A stretch of DNA of 64,000 nucleotides, from contig JACMNO010000110.1 in NCBI GenBank assembly GCA_014378485.1, positions 62,001 through 126,000 of the forward strand. The letters are read 5' to 3'. Each line of letters starts with the position of its first letter. Position 1 is the first letter of the stretch. The notes below the pieces were generated by a model. It ran no database searches, was not told the origin of the DNA, and was given only the letters and a program-made list of their open reading frames with translations. Below, piece by piece: positions 56,201 through 64,000 of this stretch. The DNA is from Bacteroidia bacterium. Lineage in GTDB: Bacteria; Bacteroidota; Bacteroidia; B-17B0; Aurantibacillaceae. Position numbers and translations under genes: made by a program.

Positions 56201-58177
56201 ATTGGAAAAAGTGATATTATTGAAAATCTCTCCCGCGGATTTAAAAATAGTTTGCCCGGAAATGCCTGTAAATAAAACAGTATTTGTTCCAGGAGTAAAT
56301 AATCCTGTATTATTTGCCCAGTCACCAGTCACAGTAATGTTATTATTATTTGCGATTAAAGCAGTAGTATTAATTGTTAAGGTATTACAGCTAATTGCAC
56401 TTAATAATGATTTGGTTCCTGCGTTTAAAAAAGTAATGTCATTAAAAGTTTCACCGCTTGCTTTAAAAATAGTTTGAGGGGTGGCTGCGGTAAATAAAAC
56501 AGTTCCGGTTCCGCCAACAAAAGTTCCACCGTTATTTGTCCAGTTACCGGTTAGGGTAATGCTGTTACTATTAGCAGTTAATGATCCTGCATTAATGGTT
56601 AAAGTATTTCCGTTAATAGCACTTAAAAGTGATTTATTCCCTGTATTGGAAAAGGTAATATTATTAAAGATTTCACCGCCGGATTTGAAAATAGTCTGTA
56701 GACCTAAGCCATTAAAAGTAACGAGAGCTAAGCGCGGCACAAATGTTCCTGCAGTGTTTACCCAATTACCACCAACAGATAAATTAAAATTACTTATTGA
56801 AACATCTAAAGTACTGGATGTAATAGCCATGTTACCGCCAATAATTGTACTGACACTAAATGTTTTTGTGGCTGATGTAGAAGCAGACAAATGATAATAA
56901 CTACCATCATTTGGATTTCGGATAGTTTGATTACCTGACAAAGAATAATTAACTGTATTCCCGATAGCGGAAGCACTAAAATTAGTAACTGAAAAACTTG
57001 GTGTGAGTATTGCTAAATTTAAAACTCCGGTTGTACCCTGAGACCATGTTCCTAACCCTATTAAACTGCTGGTTAATGATACATTAGCATTGTTGGTATA
57101 AGTTCCGGTACATGTCACATTACTAAATGTCATTGCGGTAGAACCACTAATGGTGTTACCAGACCCTGTTAAAGAATAGGTGCCGGCATTTGCGTTAAAA
57201 GAGCCATTTACAGTTATATTTCCACCTATCGACCAGCTTTCGGCAACTGCACAATTAAAGGAGCCGGTTGATGTTACAGTCAAATCTTTAAGAGTTTTTG
57301 TTCCGCCTGTTGTTGAAATATTCAAGGCAGCGGTAAGGCTTGTAGTGCCGGTAACTGCTAGTTGTGAGTTACCAATATCATTTGTGCCATTTAAAACTAA
57401 AAAATTACCAGCCACATTCAGAATTGGAATTCCTCCTCCTGAAATATTTCCACCTAACATGGTTAAATTTCCTGAAATACTATAAGTTTCTCCAATAGTG
57501 CTATACAGTCTGCCGCCCAGGTTTATAACCATATGTTTAATTGTATTATTTCCCGCATTACTATTATCTTCCATAACGGAAATAATATATATTGTGTTAC
57601 CACATGAATAACTATTATTTCCGGAGTTTAATGTTCCGGTGCTAACCGTTAAATTATTATTTATAATCGTGCCTGTTCCTCCAACTCCAAAGGATACAGC
57701 AAAAGCTCCTGTGGCGGTGATTAAATTATTATAGGGCGAAACAGTATTGGGAAGATTTGAATTAGCATTTGTTACATTCCAAATAATCGTTCCGATTCCT
57801 GGAGTAAATGTTTGATTTTTAGTAGACCATGATGCTCTTATTTGTAAAAAACCACCATTAGTCATGTTAAGTGAGCTTCCCGCTTTCGCGGATGAAAAAT
57901 CAGTAACACTTAATGTATTTGTTCCGGAAACTGGCCAATTTATTGTACCGGCACTAGTATTACCATTGCTCAATGCCCCGTAAGCTAAATTATTTGCGGC
58001 ATTATCAAAAGTACATGCGCCATTTATAAACAAATCATCTCCTGCCACAGGTAAAGAACCACCACTCCAATTTGAAGCATTACTAAAAATACCAGGACCA
58101 TTAAAGGTTTTTATTGCCGAAAAACCAAGAAAGCTGCAGAAAAATCCAATTAAAATTAAAATGTTAGTTTTCTTCAT
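53246..58177 (-). CDS. large beta-repeat secreted protein with PKD domain and type A T9SS tail
   Basis: Secreted protein of 1643 residues. The signal peptide is MKKTNILILIGFFCSFLGFS. The N-terminal region begins FNGPGIFSNASNWSGGSLPV and continues with Gly/Asn/Thr-rich beta-helix-like sequence. A tandem array of six units of about 74 residues follows (about 55400-56720), each with QTIFKSGGEIFNNITFSNTG and GNTLTINAGSLTANSNSITL. A globular beta domain comes next (GWALLGTPISSALTFQDWDD, NKGYWVYLGNG, DDGWNLIHNPYPSPINWSSL). A PKD domain (NSWNFGDSFGFSISSDPTYN) and a type A tail (LVLKTLEQNEFLISGTI ... TNKTIKLPVK) end the chain. Probably a cell-surface fibre or adhesin; no enzyme motif is seen. Confidence 0.9.
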   Translation of the reverse strand: MKKTNILILIGFFCSFLGFSAIKTFNGPGIFSNASNWSGGSLPVAGDDLFINGACTFDNAANNLAYGALSNGNTSAGTINWPVSGTNTLSVTDFSSAKAGSSLNMTNGGFLQIRASWSTKNQTFTPGIGTIIWNVTNANSNLPNTVSPYNNLITATGAFAVSFGVGGTGTIINNNLTVSTGTLNSGNNSYSCGNTIYIISVMEDNSNAGNNTIKHMVINLGGRLYSTIGETYSISGNLTMLGGNISGGGIPILNVAGNFLVLNGTNDIGNSQLAVTGTTSLTAALNISTTGGTKTLKDLTVTSTGSFNCAVAESWSIGGNITVNGSFNANAGTYSLTGSGNTISGSTAMTFSNVTCTGTYTNNANVSLTSSLIGLGTWSQGTTGVLNLAILTPSFSVTNFSASAIGNTVNYSLSGNQTIRNPNDGSYYHLSASTSATKTFSVSTIIGGNMAITSSTLDVSISNFNLSVGGNWVNTAGTFVPRLALVTFNGLGLQTIFKSGGEIFNNITFSNTGNKSLLSAINGNTLTINAGSLTANSNSITLTGNWTNNGGTFVGGTGTVLFTAATPQTIFKASGETFNDITFLNAGTKSLLSAISCNTLTINTTALIANNNNITVTGDWANNTGLFTPGTNTVLFTGISGQTIFKSAGEIFNNITFSNTGNKSLLSAISGNTLTINAGSLTANSNSITLTGNWTNNGGTFAAGAGTVFFTGTTAQSIFKASGETFNNITLLNPGNKTLLSAISGNTLTINATTLTANSNSITLIGNWANNAGNFVPGTGTTLFTGTSLQTIFKLGGETFHNITFSNTGNKTLLTSITGNTLTINSGSLTAGIFSITLAGNWTNNGGTFLPGTGTTLFNGAAAQTIFKSGGEIFNNLDFSNTGTKTLLSAITGSNVLINSGSNLNVNTTNNQISVRGNFTNSGTFNAQNGLVLLNGSVAQVIGGTSITDFYNLTLNNSTGANLTNAENLINTLTLSNGTFNTNAKVFTMISTSSNTARIAQIAVTADIIGNVTVQRFAPGGTTGWALLGTPISSALTFQDWDDNMPISCNSCPDGSAAGFLSIYSYDETAVGSYSVSNAYVPLTAITDPIIPNKGYWVYLGNGQTTTTPIIIDVTGTVRKFNNVIPLTATNTGSAIDDGWNLIHNPYPSPINWSSLRNGNTNVDNAIYGYNTDLNGGAGGSVASVNGFSSPAVGAGGISDTIPMCQGFQVHCTANTNLTAQESNKVAGNPTFLKINQSAQVASTQQSLRLYLDGPTSFHDETALYIQPGATNGFDSEYDAIKMAGQDPNAPVIMLQDSLQVFQINGISPISSSFLMPLKTITGYTGTYTISAANISSFPTGACISLYDTYNSTTTNLKTSSYVFILDASTINPRFILNITINPLDITTNLSQPTCVNQSAGQIIAVGNTSGPWNYSWKDVTGTILKTSLNKSTADTLVNLIGGNYSLEINTVGQCDSKDSTFAIAVIEIASAQFTSVDTTYLSNNGMVAFTNGSSNAANNSWNFGDSFGFSISSDPTYNYTSAGIYTVTLIASSNSGCMDTAYKSIVVVSDMTVTKVLFYDISGSLVLKTLEQNEFLISGTIDGNEILNFMLVDGSGKLVKDYGNFKSDAINLLVNLNNCKAGIYYLNITGEKTNKTIKLPVK
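55400..56720 (-). repeat. six tandem repeats of about 222 bp inside the beta-repeat gene
   Basis: Units of about 74 codons with near-identical protein. Units 1 and 3 are much closer to each other than to unit 2, and units 2 and 4 share features, which suggests that a two-unit block of about 444 bp was duplicated. Boundaries are approximate. Confidence 0.75.
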
Positions 58178-58447
58178 ATAACAAAAAATTAGAAATTATT
58201 AATCCGAACTATACACGACTAAATGTTCATGAAATTCATAATAAAGATATAATAATATATTACAGATGTAAGAATTTTAACATTTATGTTTAAGAATAAA
58301 TGCTTTTTAATTTATGCTATTTTTTGGAAATTATGTTTAATAGACAATATATTGTTACTCATCTATACATTTGATATTAATAGCGAAATTACTAATAAAG
58401 GGGTTTTCCCTGATATACTTTTTAGATGGATTAAAAAAACAATAAAT

Positions 58448-59698
58448 TTAATGAGTTCTCTTAAGCAAATCAATATCTTTTATGAATTTTAATAGATCTG
58501 AAAACATGAATTTATTTTCTTTCATAAAATAAACTACTAAAATAACAGTGGCTACAAAATAAGACAAACTGGCGGCATAACAGGCTCCTAAAAGTTGATC
58601 CCTGGAAATTAAAAAATGACTTGTGCAAATAGTAGTTAATAATCCACAACTATTAGCAATCAGCAAAATTTTTTGTTTGCCAAGGCCGGCAAAATAGTGA
58701 CTGATAATTGTGGCAAAACTAATAAACAGGATTCCCGGAGATAAGTATAACATAACTGTCTTAACATGAATAAAATCTTCCCCAAGCAGGTAAACGAAAA
58801 ACTCTCTAGGGATAAAATATAGAACAATGACACAACACAAGCTCAATAAAAAACAAATCTTAGCTAGGAGAAACGTTATTTTTCCATTGTTTTCAGGATC
58901 TTTTGCATTGGCGATATGGGTTAAAATAATTGGTGATACACTACCACTAATGATCCAAACGGATTCGATGAGGGTGGTTGCGCTTGAATAAATTCCGACC
59001 AAAATTGTGTTTCCTAACAAATAAAAATTATAACGGTTACTTAACATATGACATAAGTTTGCCAACTGGTTATAGAAGCCTTTTTCGATAATGTGTTTTG
59101 TTTCAAACAATGGTAAAGCAGGATTTTGTCTTTTAAAGATACTTGCTATTTGTGCAGCCGACAAAATAATTGACACGCCAAAGGAAACATACAAAGCAAT
59201 GATGTAAGTTTCGACCGTTTTAAAATTAAACCCAAAGAACAAAATCAACAGTGTTATCAATAACAAAGCCGGTTGAAAAAAATTCAGGAAATTATAAACC
59301 TTTATTCTTTCCTTGGCCAAAATAATGACCATGTGAAAGGAATGGATTATTATTATTATTGATAACGCTACCAAATGTATCCAGTGACCGCCGGTTCCTA
59401 ATTCAAATACAACATACAGCAGAAGCATGATGAGGCTGCCAAATAAAGCACATGCAACTGTCCAGATGATTCCTATGAGGTATATTTTTTTTAAAGAAAA
59501 TTTTGGGATAAAATACACCAGTGAATACCCGGTATAAATTTCATTAATGATCTGTATAATAGCAATATTAAAAATAATTAAACTCACTTGACCTCTGATG
59601 TCGCTGCCTAATTGCTTACAGGAAATCAAAAGGATTGCGAGATTAATAACGGCAACGAAGCCTTTGGCAAATAAGGTGGATATAATATTTTTTAACAA
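58448..59698 (-). CDS. polysaccharide flippase, Wzx/MATE-like
   Basis: Inner-membrane protein of 416 residues with about twelve hydrophobic helices. The N-terminus MLKNIISTLFAKGFVAVINL and following LGSDIRGQVSLIIFNIAIIQ are typical of oligosaccharide flippases (Wzx, PST family), as is SNRYNFYLLGNTILVGIYSS. It likely moves lipid-linked glycan units across the inner membrane. The divergent FkbM and GT9 genes beyond a 103-base gap support a surface-glycan role. It ends in charged residues LLKRTH. The short open frame 58286-58492 on the other strand overlaps its 3' end and is not a gene. Confidence 0.88.
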   Translation of the reverse strand: MLKNIISTLFAKGFVAVINLAILLISCKQLGSDIRGQVSLIIFNIAIIQIINEIYTGYSLVYFIPKFSLKKIYLIGIIWTVACALFGSLIMLLLYVVFELGTGGHWIHLVALSIIIIIHSFHMVIILAKERIKVYNFLNFFQPALLLITLLILFFGFNFKTVETYIIALYVSFGVSIILSAAQIASIFKRQNPALPLFETKHIIEKGFYNQLANLCHMLSNRYNFYLLGNTILVGIYSSATTLIESVWIISGSVSPIILTHIANAKDPENNGKITFLLAKICFLLSLCCVIVLYFIPREFFVYLLGEDFIHVKTVMLYLSPGILFISFATIISHYFAGLGKQKILLIANSCGLLTTICTSHFLISRDQLLGACYAASLSYFVATVILVVYFMKENKFMFSDLLKFIKDIDLLKRTH

Positions 59699-59801
59699 CA
59701 GTTTTTTCTTAAAATCGGAAATCTAAAAATATGAATTTTTACCGGACTTGTTATATAACCGTAAAATTAGCTTTATATTGTAATCAAATTATTATAGAAA
59801 A

Positions 59802-60647
59802 TTGAGGCAGATTATCAAGTCCATATTACTAACCATTTCTCCTTCTCTGATAAAAAAGCGAGTATTTGCGCATTATCAGTCCCTTGATTGGAAATGTCTT
59901 TCGAAATCAGACCTAGATGCTGAATTACTGGTTATGGAATTTCTGTTACACAAAGATTCCGTGTTTTTTGATGTGGGCGCGAATAAAGGAGAGTACGCTT
60001 ACTACGCTGAAAAATTGATTGAGCAGGATCGCATTTTTTTGTTCGAACCAGAAAAAAAACTTTTCAAACAATTAAAAGCCATATTTAAAAACTGTAGGGT
60101 ATTTGATATTGCTTTGTCTGATGCAAAGGGAACGCATTCATTTAAAATACCGGTCATAAATGGTATCGCTGATAATTGCTTAAGTTCATTGGAAATAGAA
60201 AATAAAGAAGATAATGAAACAGAAGCCCTTGTTTATAATGTGAAAACGGACACCTTGGATAGCTTCATCAGGGACCATGCTACTTTGCCTGACCTTATAA
60301 AAATTGATGTAGAAGGCCATGAATTAGCTGTTTTGAAAGGCGGTGAAAATTATATCTCTTCTTATTATCCAACATTGATTATTGAATTAGAGCAACGCCA
60401 TCACCGTGATATTAAAATCGAATCGGTTTTTGAATCTTTTAAGGTCAAAGGCTACAACGCTTATTACTTTTCTAAAAAACAAAATCAATTAATTCCTTTC
60501 GAAAACAAAACGCATTTAACCAATACCAAAGAATTTTTTGGAACATTAAATTATATCAACAACTATATTTTTATTCATTCAACCAATAAAACGATTAAAG
60601 ATATAGAGGCCATTAATCATGAAATTAGTTTAAAAATAAAATCATGA
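59802..60647 (+). CDS. FkbM family methyltransferase
   Basis: SAM-dependent methyltransferase of 281 residues. Motif I is FFDVGANKGEYAYYAEKL, followed by the acidic end of strand 2 in FLFEPEKKLFKQLKA. The FkbM signature lies in TLDSFIRDHATLPDLIKIDV then EGHELAVLKGGENYI, with a late TLIIELEQRHHR. The start appears to be the TTG at 59802 because the frame upstream has a stop within seven codons and no ATG; the first internal ATG would cut away motif I's approach. The stop overlaps the ATG of the glycosyltransferase gene (ATGA). It probably O-methylates a surface sugar. Confidence 0.87.
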   Translation: MRQIIKSILLTISPSLIKKRVFAHYQSLDWKCLSKSDLDAELLVMEFLLHKDSVFFDVGANKGEYAYYAEKLIEQDRIFLFEPEKKLFKQLKAIFKNCRVFDIALSDAKGTHSFKIPVINGIADNCLSSLEIENKEDNETEALVYNVKTDTLDSFIRDHATLPDLIKIDVEGHELAVLKGGENYISSYYPTLIIELEQRHHRDIKIESVFESFKVKGYNAYYFSKKQNQLIPFENKTHLTNTKEFFGTLNYINNYIFIHSTNKTIKDIEAINHEISLKIKS

Positions 60648-61675
60648 GGTCAGTGGCAGTAAAAAAGGTATTGATATTTTTTTCTGCCGGAGTTGGCGAC
60701 TCTATTTTATTAGTGCCTTTAGTGAATGAGCTTAAAAAACAAGATTACCAGGTAATAGGGCTGTTTACATCGCCTTTTCACTGCGAATCAATCTTTAAAA
60801 ATACCGATCTGTTTGATGGGATAGAGATCAGGAAAAATAAATTTTCGCTGTTTCTTTTTTCAATACTGCATTATAAAAACTATGATAAAGTTTTTCTAAA
60901 TCATTTTTCATTCAGTAGATCTCACATCAAATTGGCGACATTTTTAGGTAAAAATATTTTTACCAATTATATATCCTCTGTTTCGTTACCCAACTCAGTG
61001 CAAATTATTAAGCCATTACCAGACAAACATGACGCTTTGCAAAATGTTTTTTTGTTTGATAAAACTATAAGTTTACCTGATCTAAATTTTACTATTAATT
61101 ACAAATCTCATAATGAAAATCATTTCAATCTCCCTGAAAAATATATCGTTGTCCAGGTGAGTGCCGCTAATAATAAAGCGCCCTACAAAAACTGGCCGCT
61201 TAATAACTGGCTGCAATTATTTAAAAATCTGAAAGTTACTTTACCAAACACTCAATTGGTAGTATTAGGAGATGAAACTGAAACCCTCTTAAATGAACAG
61301 TTAAGCAATATCGGCATCATTTCGTTGATAGGAAAAACACAGTTAAGCGAGGTGATGGAAATTATTTCTCGCTCACAATTTTACATTGGACTCGACAGTG
61401 GGCTTATGCATATGGCAGTTGCTTTAAACAAACAAACGTTTACAATATGGGGCGCTTCAAATCCAACATTATATGGTTATGAATGGATGGGGGAAACGCA
61501 TAAGGTTGTTTCGCTTTACTTATCCTGTGCTCCTTGTAGCGCATGGATTAATCCCAACACCAGCAGGGTTACTGACCCTTTAACTTGTCCTGATTTTAAA
61601 TGCATTAAAACTTTATCGGTTGAAAGAGTGACAACAGAATTAAATGGCTTTATAAAAACTATTGGAGTTTCTTAG
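60644..61675 (+). CDS. glycosyltransferase family 9 (heptosyltransferase-like)
   Basis: A 343-residue GT-B enzyme. The N-terminus has ILIFFSAGVGDSILLVPLVN, and the nucleotide-binding C-terminal domain has VVQVSAANNKAPYKNWPLNN, VVLGDETETLLNEQL and YIGLDSGLMHMAVALNKQTF then TIWGASNPTLYGYEW, the family-9 signature. Transfers a sugar from a nucleotide donor to a lipopolysaccharide or related glycan. The start overlaps the FkbM stop by 4 bases, so they are one operon. Its end overlaps the convergent GNAT gene by 17 bases. Donor sugar unknown. Confidence 0.9.
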   Translation: MRSVAVKKVLIFFSAGVGDSILLVPLVNELKKQDYQVIGLFTSPFHCESIFKNTDLFDGIEIRKNKFSLFLFSILHYKNYDKVFLNHFSFSRSHIKLATFLGKNIFTNYISSVSLPNSVQIIKPLPDKHDALQNVFLFDKTISLPDLNFTINYKSHNENHFNLPEKYIVVQVSAANNKAPYKNWPLNNWLQLFKNLKVTLPNTQLVVLGDETETLLNEQLSNIGIISLIGKTQLSEVMEIISRSQFYIGLDSGLMHMAVALNKQTFTIWGASNPTLYGYEWMGETHKVVSLYLSCAPCSAWINPNTSRVTDPLTCPDFKCIKTLSVERVTTELNGFIKTIGVS

Positions 61676-62093
61676 TCATTAAATAGTGTTGGATAATATC
61701 CCACAACTTAAAGCTTGTTTCTTTAACTGTATAATTTTGGCTCCTATAAAACTCACGAGCATTATCTCTGGCTTGTAACTCGATGGTATTAATTGAATGC
61801 TTCTTAGCTTCTTCTTCTAACTTCAATACAATTAATTTTCCAAGCCCTTTTCCCTGATAATCAGGGTGAACTGCCATGTAACGGATCTGGCCTATCCCAC
61901 GCCCATTATCCTGCAAACGGCCGCATGCAATCACTTCTCCTTCTAATTCAATATAGGCATTTACGGCAGCAAACTCATCATCATCAGTAGCAGTATCCTT
62001 TGGTTTACCCCATGGCTTTCTTAAAACAGTATAACGCAAATCAATAATACCATCGATCTCTGTTTGGTTTTTTGCTATTTTCACTATATACAT
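61659..62093 (-). CDS. GNAT family N-acetyltransferase
   Basis: A 144-residue cytoplasmic acetyltransferase. The acetyl-CoA binding motif is IRYMAVHPDYQGKGLGKLIV (Q-x-x-G-x-G/A). The following helix and ARDNAREFYRSQNYTVKET are also typical. The substrate is unknown. It runs convergently into the GT9 gene with a 17-base overlap. Upstream of it there is a 177-base gap before the NifU-like gene with no further gene visible. Confidence 0.88.
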   Translation of the reverse strand: MYIVKIAKNQTEIDGIIDLRYTVLRKPWGKPKDTATDDDEFAAVNAYIELEGEVIACGRLQDNGRGIGQIRYMAVHPDYQGKGLGKLIVLKLEEEAKKHSINTIELQARDNAREFYRSQNYTVKETSFKLWDIIQHYLMTKKLQ

Positions 62094-62221
62094 ATTTGCT
62101 ATTTAATGGAACACTGATAACGCTGATGAGTATGATTCTATCTGATGATATCTTGCCTTATCACAACAATCAGTTCCATCTGCGTTACGCTAATAATTTG
62201 GTAATTAACGTTCACTAATAA

Positions 62222-62253
62222 AAAAGTCCTACTCAATACTGAATAAGACTTTT
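62222..62253 (-). terminator. terminator of the NifU-like gene
   Basis: On the minus strand AAAAGTCTTATTCA pairs with TGAGTAGGACTTTT through two U-G pairs, followed by TTTTATTA, 18 bases after the stop. Confidence 0.8.
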
Positions 62254-62270
62254 AAATTTATGCCTTTAAA

Positions 62271-62510
62271 TTAATTTCTAACGGCATGTACAAATTTTAT
62301 TTCAGGAACCGCTCTCATGATCGTTTCCTCTATACCTGCTTTCATAGTCATGTGACTCATGCTGCAAGTACTGCAAGCGCCTTTCAATTCAAGCCTGGCA
62401 GTGTTTCCGCCTTCAATTTCAAGTAATTCTACATCTCCACCATCAGCCTCTAAATATGGTCTAATCGTTTTTAACGCATTCTCTACTCTATCAAATAATT
62501 CCTGATCCAT
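62271..62510 (-). CDS. NifU-like iron-sulfur scaffold protein
   Basis: A 79-residue protein of the NifU C-terminal (Nfu) family, which carries a labile Fe-S cluster for delivery to apoproteins. The cluster ligands are C46 and C49 in LELKGACSTCSMSHMTMKAG. The preceding RPYLEADGGDVELLEIEGG is the Nfu hallmark. It is a stand-alone Nfu domain without the N-terminal IscU-like part. It is 51 bases downstream of icd on the same strand; the two may share a transcript. Fe-S enzymes of the TCA cycle are plausible clients. Confidence 0.92.
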   Translation of the reverse strand: MDQELFDRVENALKTIRPYLEADGGDVELLEIEGGNTARLELKGACSTCSMSHMTMKAGIEETIMRAVPEIKFVHAVRN

Positions 62511-62561
62511 TTTTTTATATTTTACTTCTCGACTCCGCTCGAAGTGACAAAATTTATTTAA

Positions 62562-63791
62562 TTATTTAGATAATTTCTTTTTCAGATTTTGATCAATAGC
62601 GTCTAAAAACTCTTCAGTATATAAATAATGTTCCCCATGGTTAACTTTATTTCCATGAGTACATACAGCTAAATCTTTAGTCATTTTTCCACTTTCAACA
62701 GTCTCCACACAAACCTGCTCTAATGCCAGGCAGAAATCGATCAACTCCTGGTTACCATCTAATTTACCACGGAATTCTAAACCACGTGTCCATGCAAAAA
62801 TACTCGCAATTGGATTGGTTGATGTTGGTTTTCCGTTTTGGTGATCACGGAAGTGACGTGTAACAGTGCCATGCGCAGCTTCAGCTTCCATAATAGTTCC
62901 ATCGGGAGTAATTAACACTGATGTCATTAATCCTAATGAACCAAATCCTTGCGCCACAGAGTCAGACTGAACGTCACCATCATAATTTTTACAAGCCCAA
63001 ACAAAATTGCCATTCCATTTTAAAGCAGAAGCGACCATATCATCAATTAAACGATGCTCGTATACAATACCTGCTGCTTCGTATTTCGCTTTATAATCTG
63101 CTTGGTAAATTTCTTCAAAAATATCTTTAAAACGGCCATCGTATTTTTTCAGGATTGTATTCTTTGTAGATAAATATAAAGGCCACTTTTTATTTAACGC
63201 TACATTAAAACAAGAATGTGCAAATCCACGGATTGATTCTTCAACATTATACATTCCCATTGCTACACCCGGGCCATTGAATTTGTAGATCTCATGCTCA
63301 ATTACTTTTCCATCCTCACCTTCAAATTTCATCGTCAATTTTCCTTTTCCAGGAACTACAAAATCGGTTGCTTTATATTGATCACCAAATGCATGACGTC
63401 CAACAATAATAGGCGCAGTCCAGTTGCTCACCAAACGCGGAACATTTTTACAAACGATTGGCTCGCGAAAAACAGTGCCATCCAAAATATTACGGATTGT
63501 ACCATTTGGAGACTTCCACATTTGTTTCAAATTAAACTCTTTTACACGCGCTTCATCAGGAGTAATCGTAGCGCACTTAATACCAACGCCATATTTTTTA
63601 ATGGCTTCAGCAGCATCTATAGTAACCTGGTCATTCGTTTCATCGCGGTATTCCATACCCAAATCATAGTATTTGATATCAACATCCAAATAAGGAACAA
63701 TTAATTTGTCTTTAATAAATTTCCAAATGATACGGGTCATTTCATCACCGTCTAATTCTACTACCGGGTTGGCTACTTTAATTTTACTCAT
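62562..63791 (-). CDS. icd: isocitrate dehydrogenase (NADP+)
   Basis: Oxidises isocitrate to 2-oxoglutarate with NADP+. It is a 409-residue enzyme of the eukaryote-like homodimeric type (type II), seen in many Bacteroidota. Markers are [20 protein letters not shown] at the N-terminus, the substrate motif [20 protein letters not shown] and the AHGTVTRHF coenzyme region, followed by [20 protein letters not shown]. The final [15 protein letters not shown] is as in mammalian homologues. The N-terminus starts [20 protein letters not shown] near-perfect Bacteroidota promoter lies 36 bases upstream. A NifU-like gene follows. Confidence 0.96.
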   Translation of the reverse strand: MSKIKVANPVVELDGDEMTRIIWKFIKDKLIVPYLDVDIKYYDLGMEYRDETNDQVTIDAAEAIKKYGVGIKCATITPDEARVKEFNLKQMWKSPNGTIRNILDGTVFREPIVCKNVPRLVSNWTAPIIVGRHAFGDQYKATDFVVPGKGKLTMKFEGEDGKVIEHEIYKFNGPGVAMGMYNVEESIRGFAHSCFNVALNKKWPLYLSTKNTILKKYDGRFKDIFEEIYQADYKAKYEAAGIVYEHRLIDDMVASALKWNGNFVWACKNYDGDVQSDSVAQGFGSLGLMTSVLITPDGTIMEAEAAHGTVTRHFRDHQNGKPTSTNPIASIFAWTRGLEFRGKLDGNQELIDFCLALEQVCVETVESGKMTKDLAVCTHGNKVNHGEHYLYTEEFLDAIDQNLKKKLSK

Positions 63792-63826
63792 AATACTATC
63801 TTGAAATTGGGTTTAAAAAAGTTAGC

Positions 63827-63857
63827 CAAATTTATAAATATTAAGTCGTTGAGCAAA
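63827..63857 (-). promoter_or_regulatory. icd promoter (TTTG-N19-TAAATTTG)
   Basis: On the minus strand TTTG (63857-63854), exactly 19 bases, then TAAATTTG (63834-63827). Both elements match the Bacteroidota primary-sigma consensus. The -7 element ends 35 bases before the icd ATG. Confidence 0.78.
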
Positions 63858-63911
63858 CTATTGTTTTAAATTATTATAGGTATATTTAAATAAATTATAC
63901 TAAAACATTCT

Positions 63912-64000
63912 ATGAAGAATTTACTCGCTTTAATTTTTATAACCTTTGTCGGATCCTGCGTTGCACAGGACCAGTTGTTTAAAAAAGACAATTCAAAAAT
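63912..64000 (+). CDS. start of a secreted protein gene (cut by the window edge)
   Basis: Twenty-nine codons from ATG 63912 to the edge. MKNLLALIFITFVGSCVAQ is a signal peptide (with a possible lipobox-like GSC), then DQLFKKDNSK. Family cannot be told from this fragment. It is divergent from icd with a 120-base gap. Confidence 0.6.
   Translation, partial: MKNLLALIFITFVGSCVAQDQLFKKDNSK

Noticed and set aside
55833..56894. Two long open frames opposite the beta-repeat gene (55833-56477 and 56481-56894)
   Set aside because: They mirror the tandem repeats of the real gene on the other strand and have no start signals.
58286..58492. Open frame of 68 codons
   Set aside because: AT-rich, no similarity, and overlaps the 3' end of the flippase gene.

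Overview
The window comes from an AT-rich member of the Bacteroidota. Eight proteins or relics carry C-terminal type IX secretion (T9SS) sorting signals, and there is a PorP/SprF partner protein and SprB-repeat adhesin-like giants. Several promoters match the Bacteroidota pattern TTTG - about 19 nt - TAnnTTTG, best seen upstream of icd, and Shine-Dalgarno sequences are rare. I cannot place the genus from sequence alone. I found no rRNA, tRNA, CRISPR array or intact insertion sequence.

Layout. 1-3.9 kb: end of a CcmF-type cytochrome c maturation gene, a DUF2520 Rossmann protein, KdsC phosphatase and a NUDIX hydrolase. 4.1-16.7 kb: a 3438-residue SprB-repeat protein, its PorP/SprF partner, then an ECF sigma factor overlapping a cupin-type anti-sigma candidate. 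16.8-18.5 kb: phosphatidylserine decarboxylase and signal peptidase I. 18.7-27.7 kb: two tandem DUF4331 proteins, a TPR protein, a HupE/UreJ-like membrane protein, a small His-bearing protein and a TonB-dependent receptor, which together look like an uncharacterised envelope or metal-related set. 27.8-30.5 kb: an accessory patch holding a structured dispersed repeat, a T9SS protein gene whose frame is broken by a (TA)15 microsatellite in the signal-peptide region, and a relic of another T9SS gene. 30.5-39.9 kb: housekeeping (metG, LD-carboxypeptidase, tyrS, a fused 2-oxoacid dehydrogenase E1), a NUMOD4/HNH-like protein with a histone-H1-like tail, and the second, inverted copy of the structured repeat. 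39.9-58.2 kb: small conserved proteins, thioredoxin, a decayed CocE-type hydrolase, and four more large T9SS cargo proteins (PHP/PKD, SprB-like, ten-PKD and beta-repeat types). 58.4-64 kb: a flippase, an FkbM methyltransferase and a family-9 glycosyltransferase (surface glycan), then GNAT, NifU-like protein and isocitrate dehydrogenase.

Two observations stand out. First, an a(ta)15 tract between an ATG with an upstream AGGAGG and the body of a T9SS protein puts the two out of frame by exactly one dinucleotide. This looks like a phase-variable secreted protein in its OFF state. Second, two inverted copies of a roughly 103-bp element near 27.8 and 37.6 kb keep the same hairpins through a compensatory base change, which suggests a structured RNA or mobile repeat. 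The giant SprB protein also contains an eight-module block of 1815 bp duplicated in tandem.
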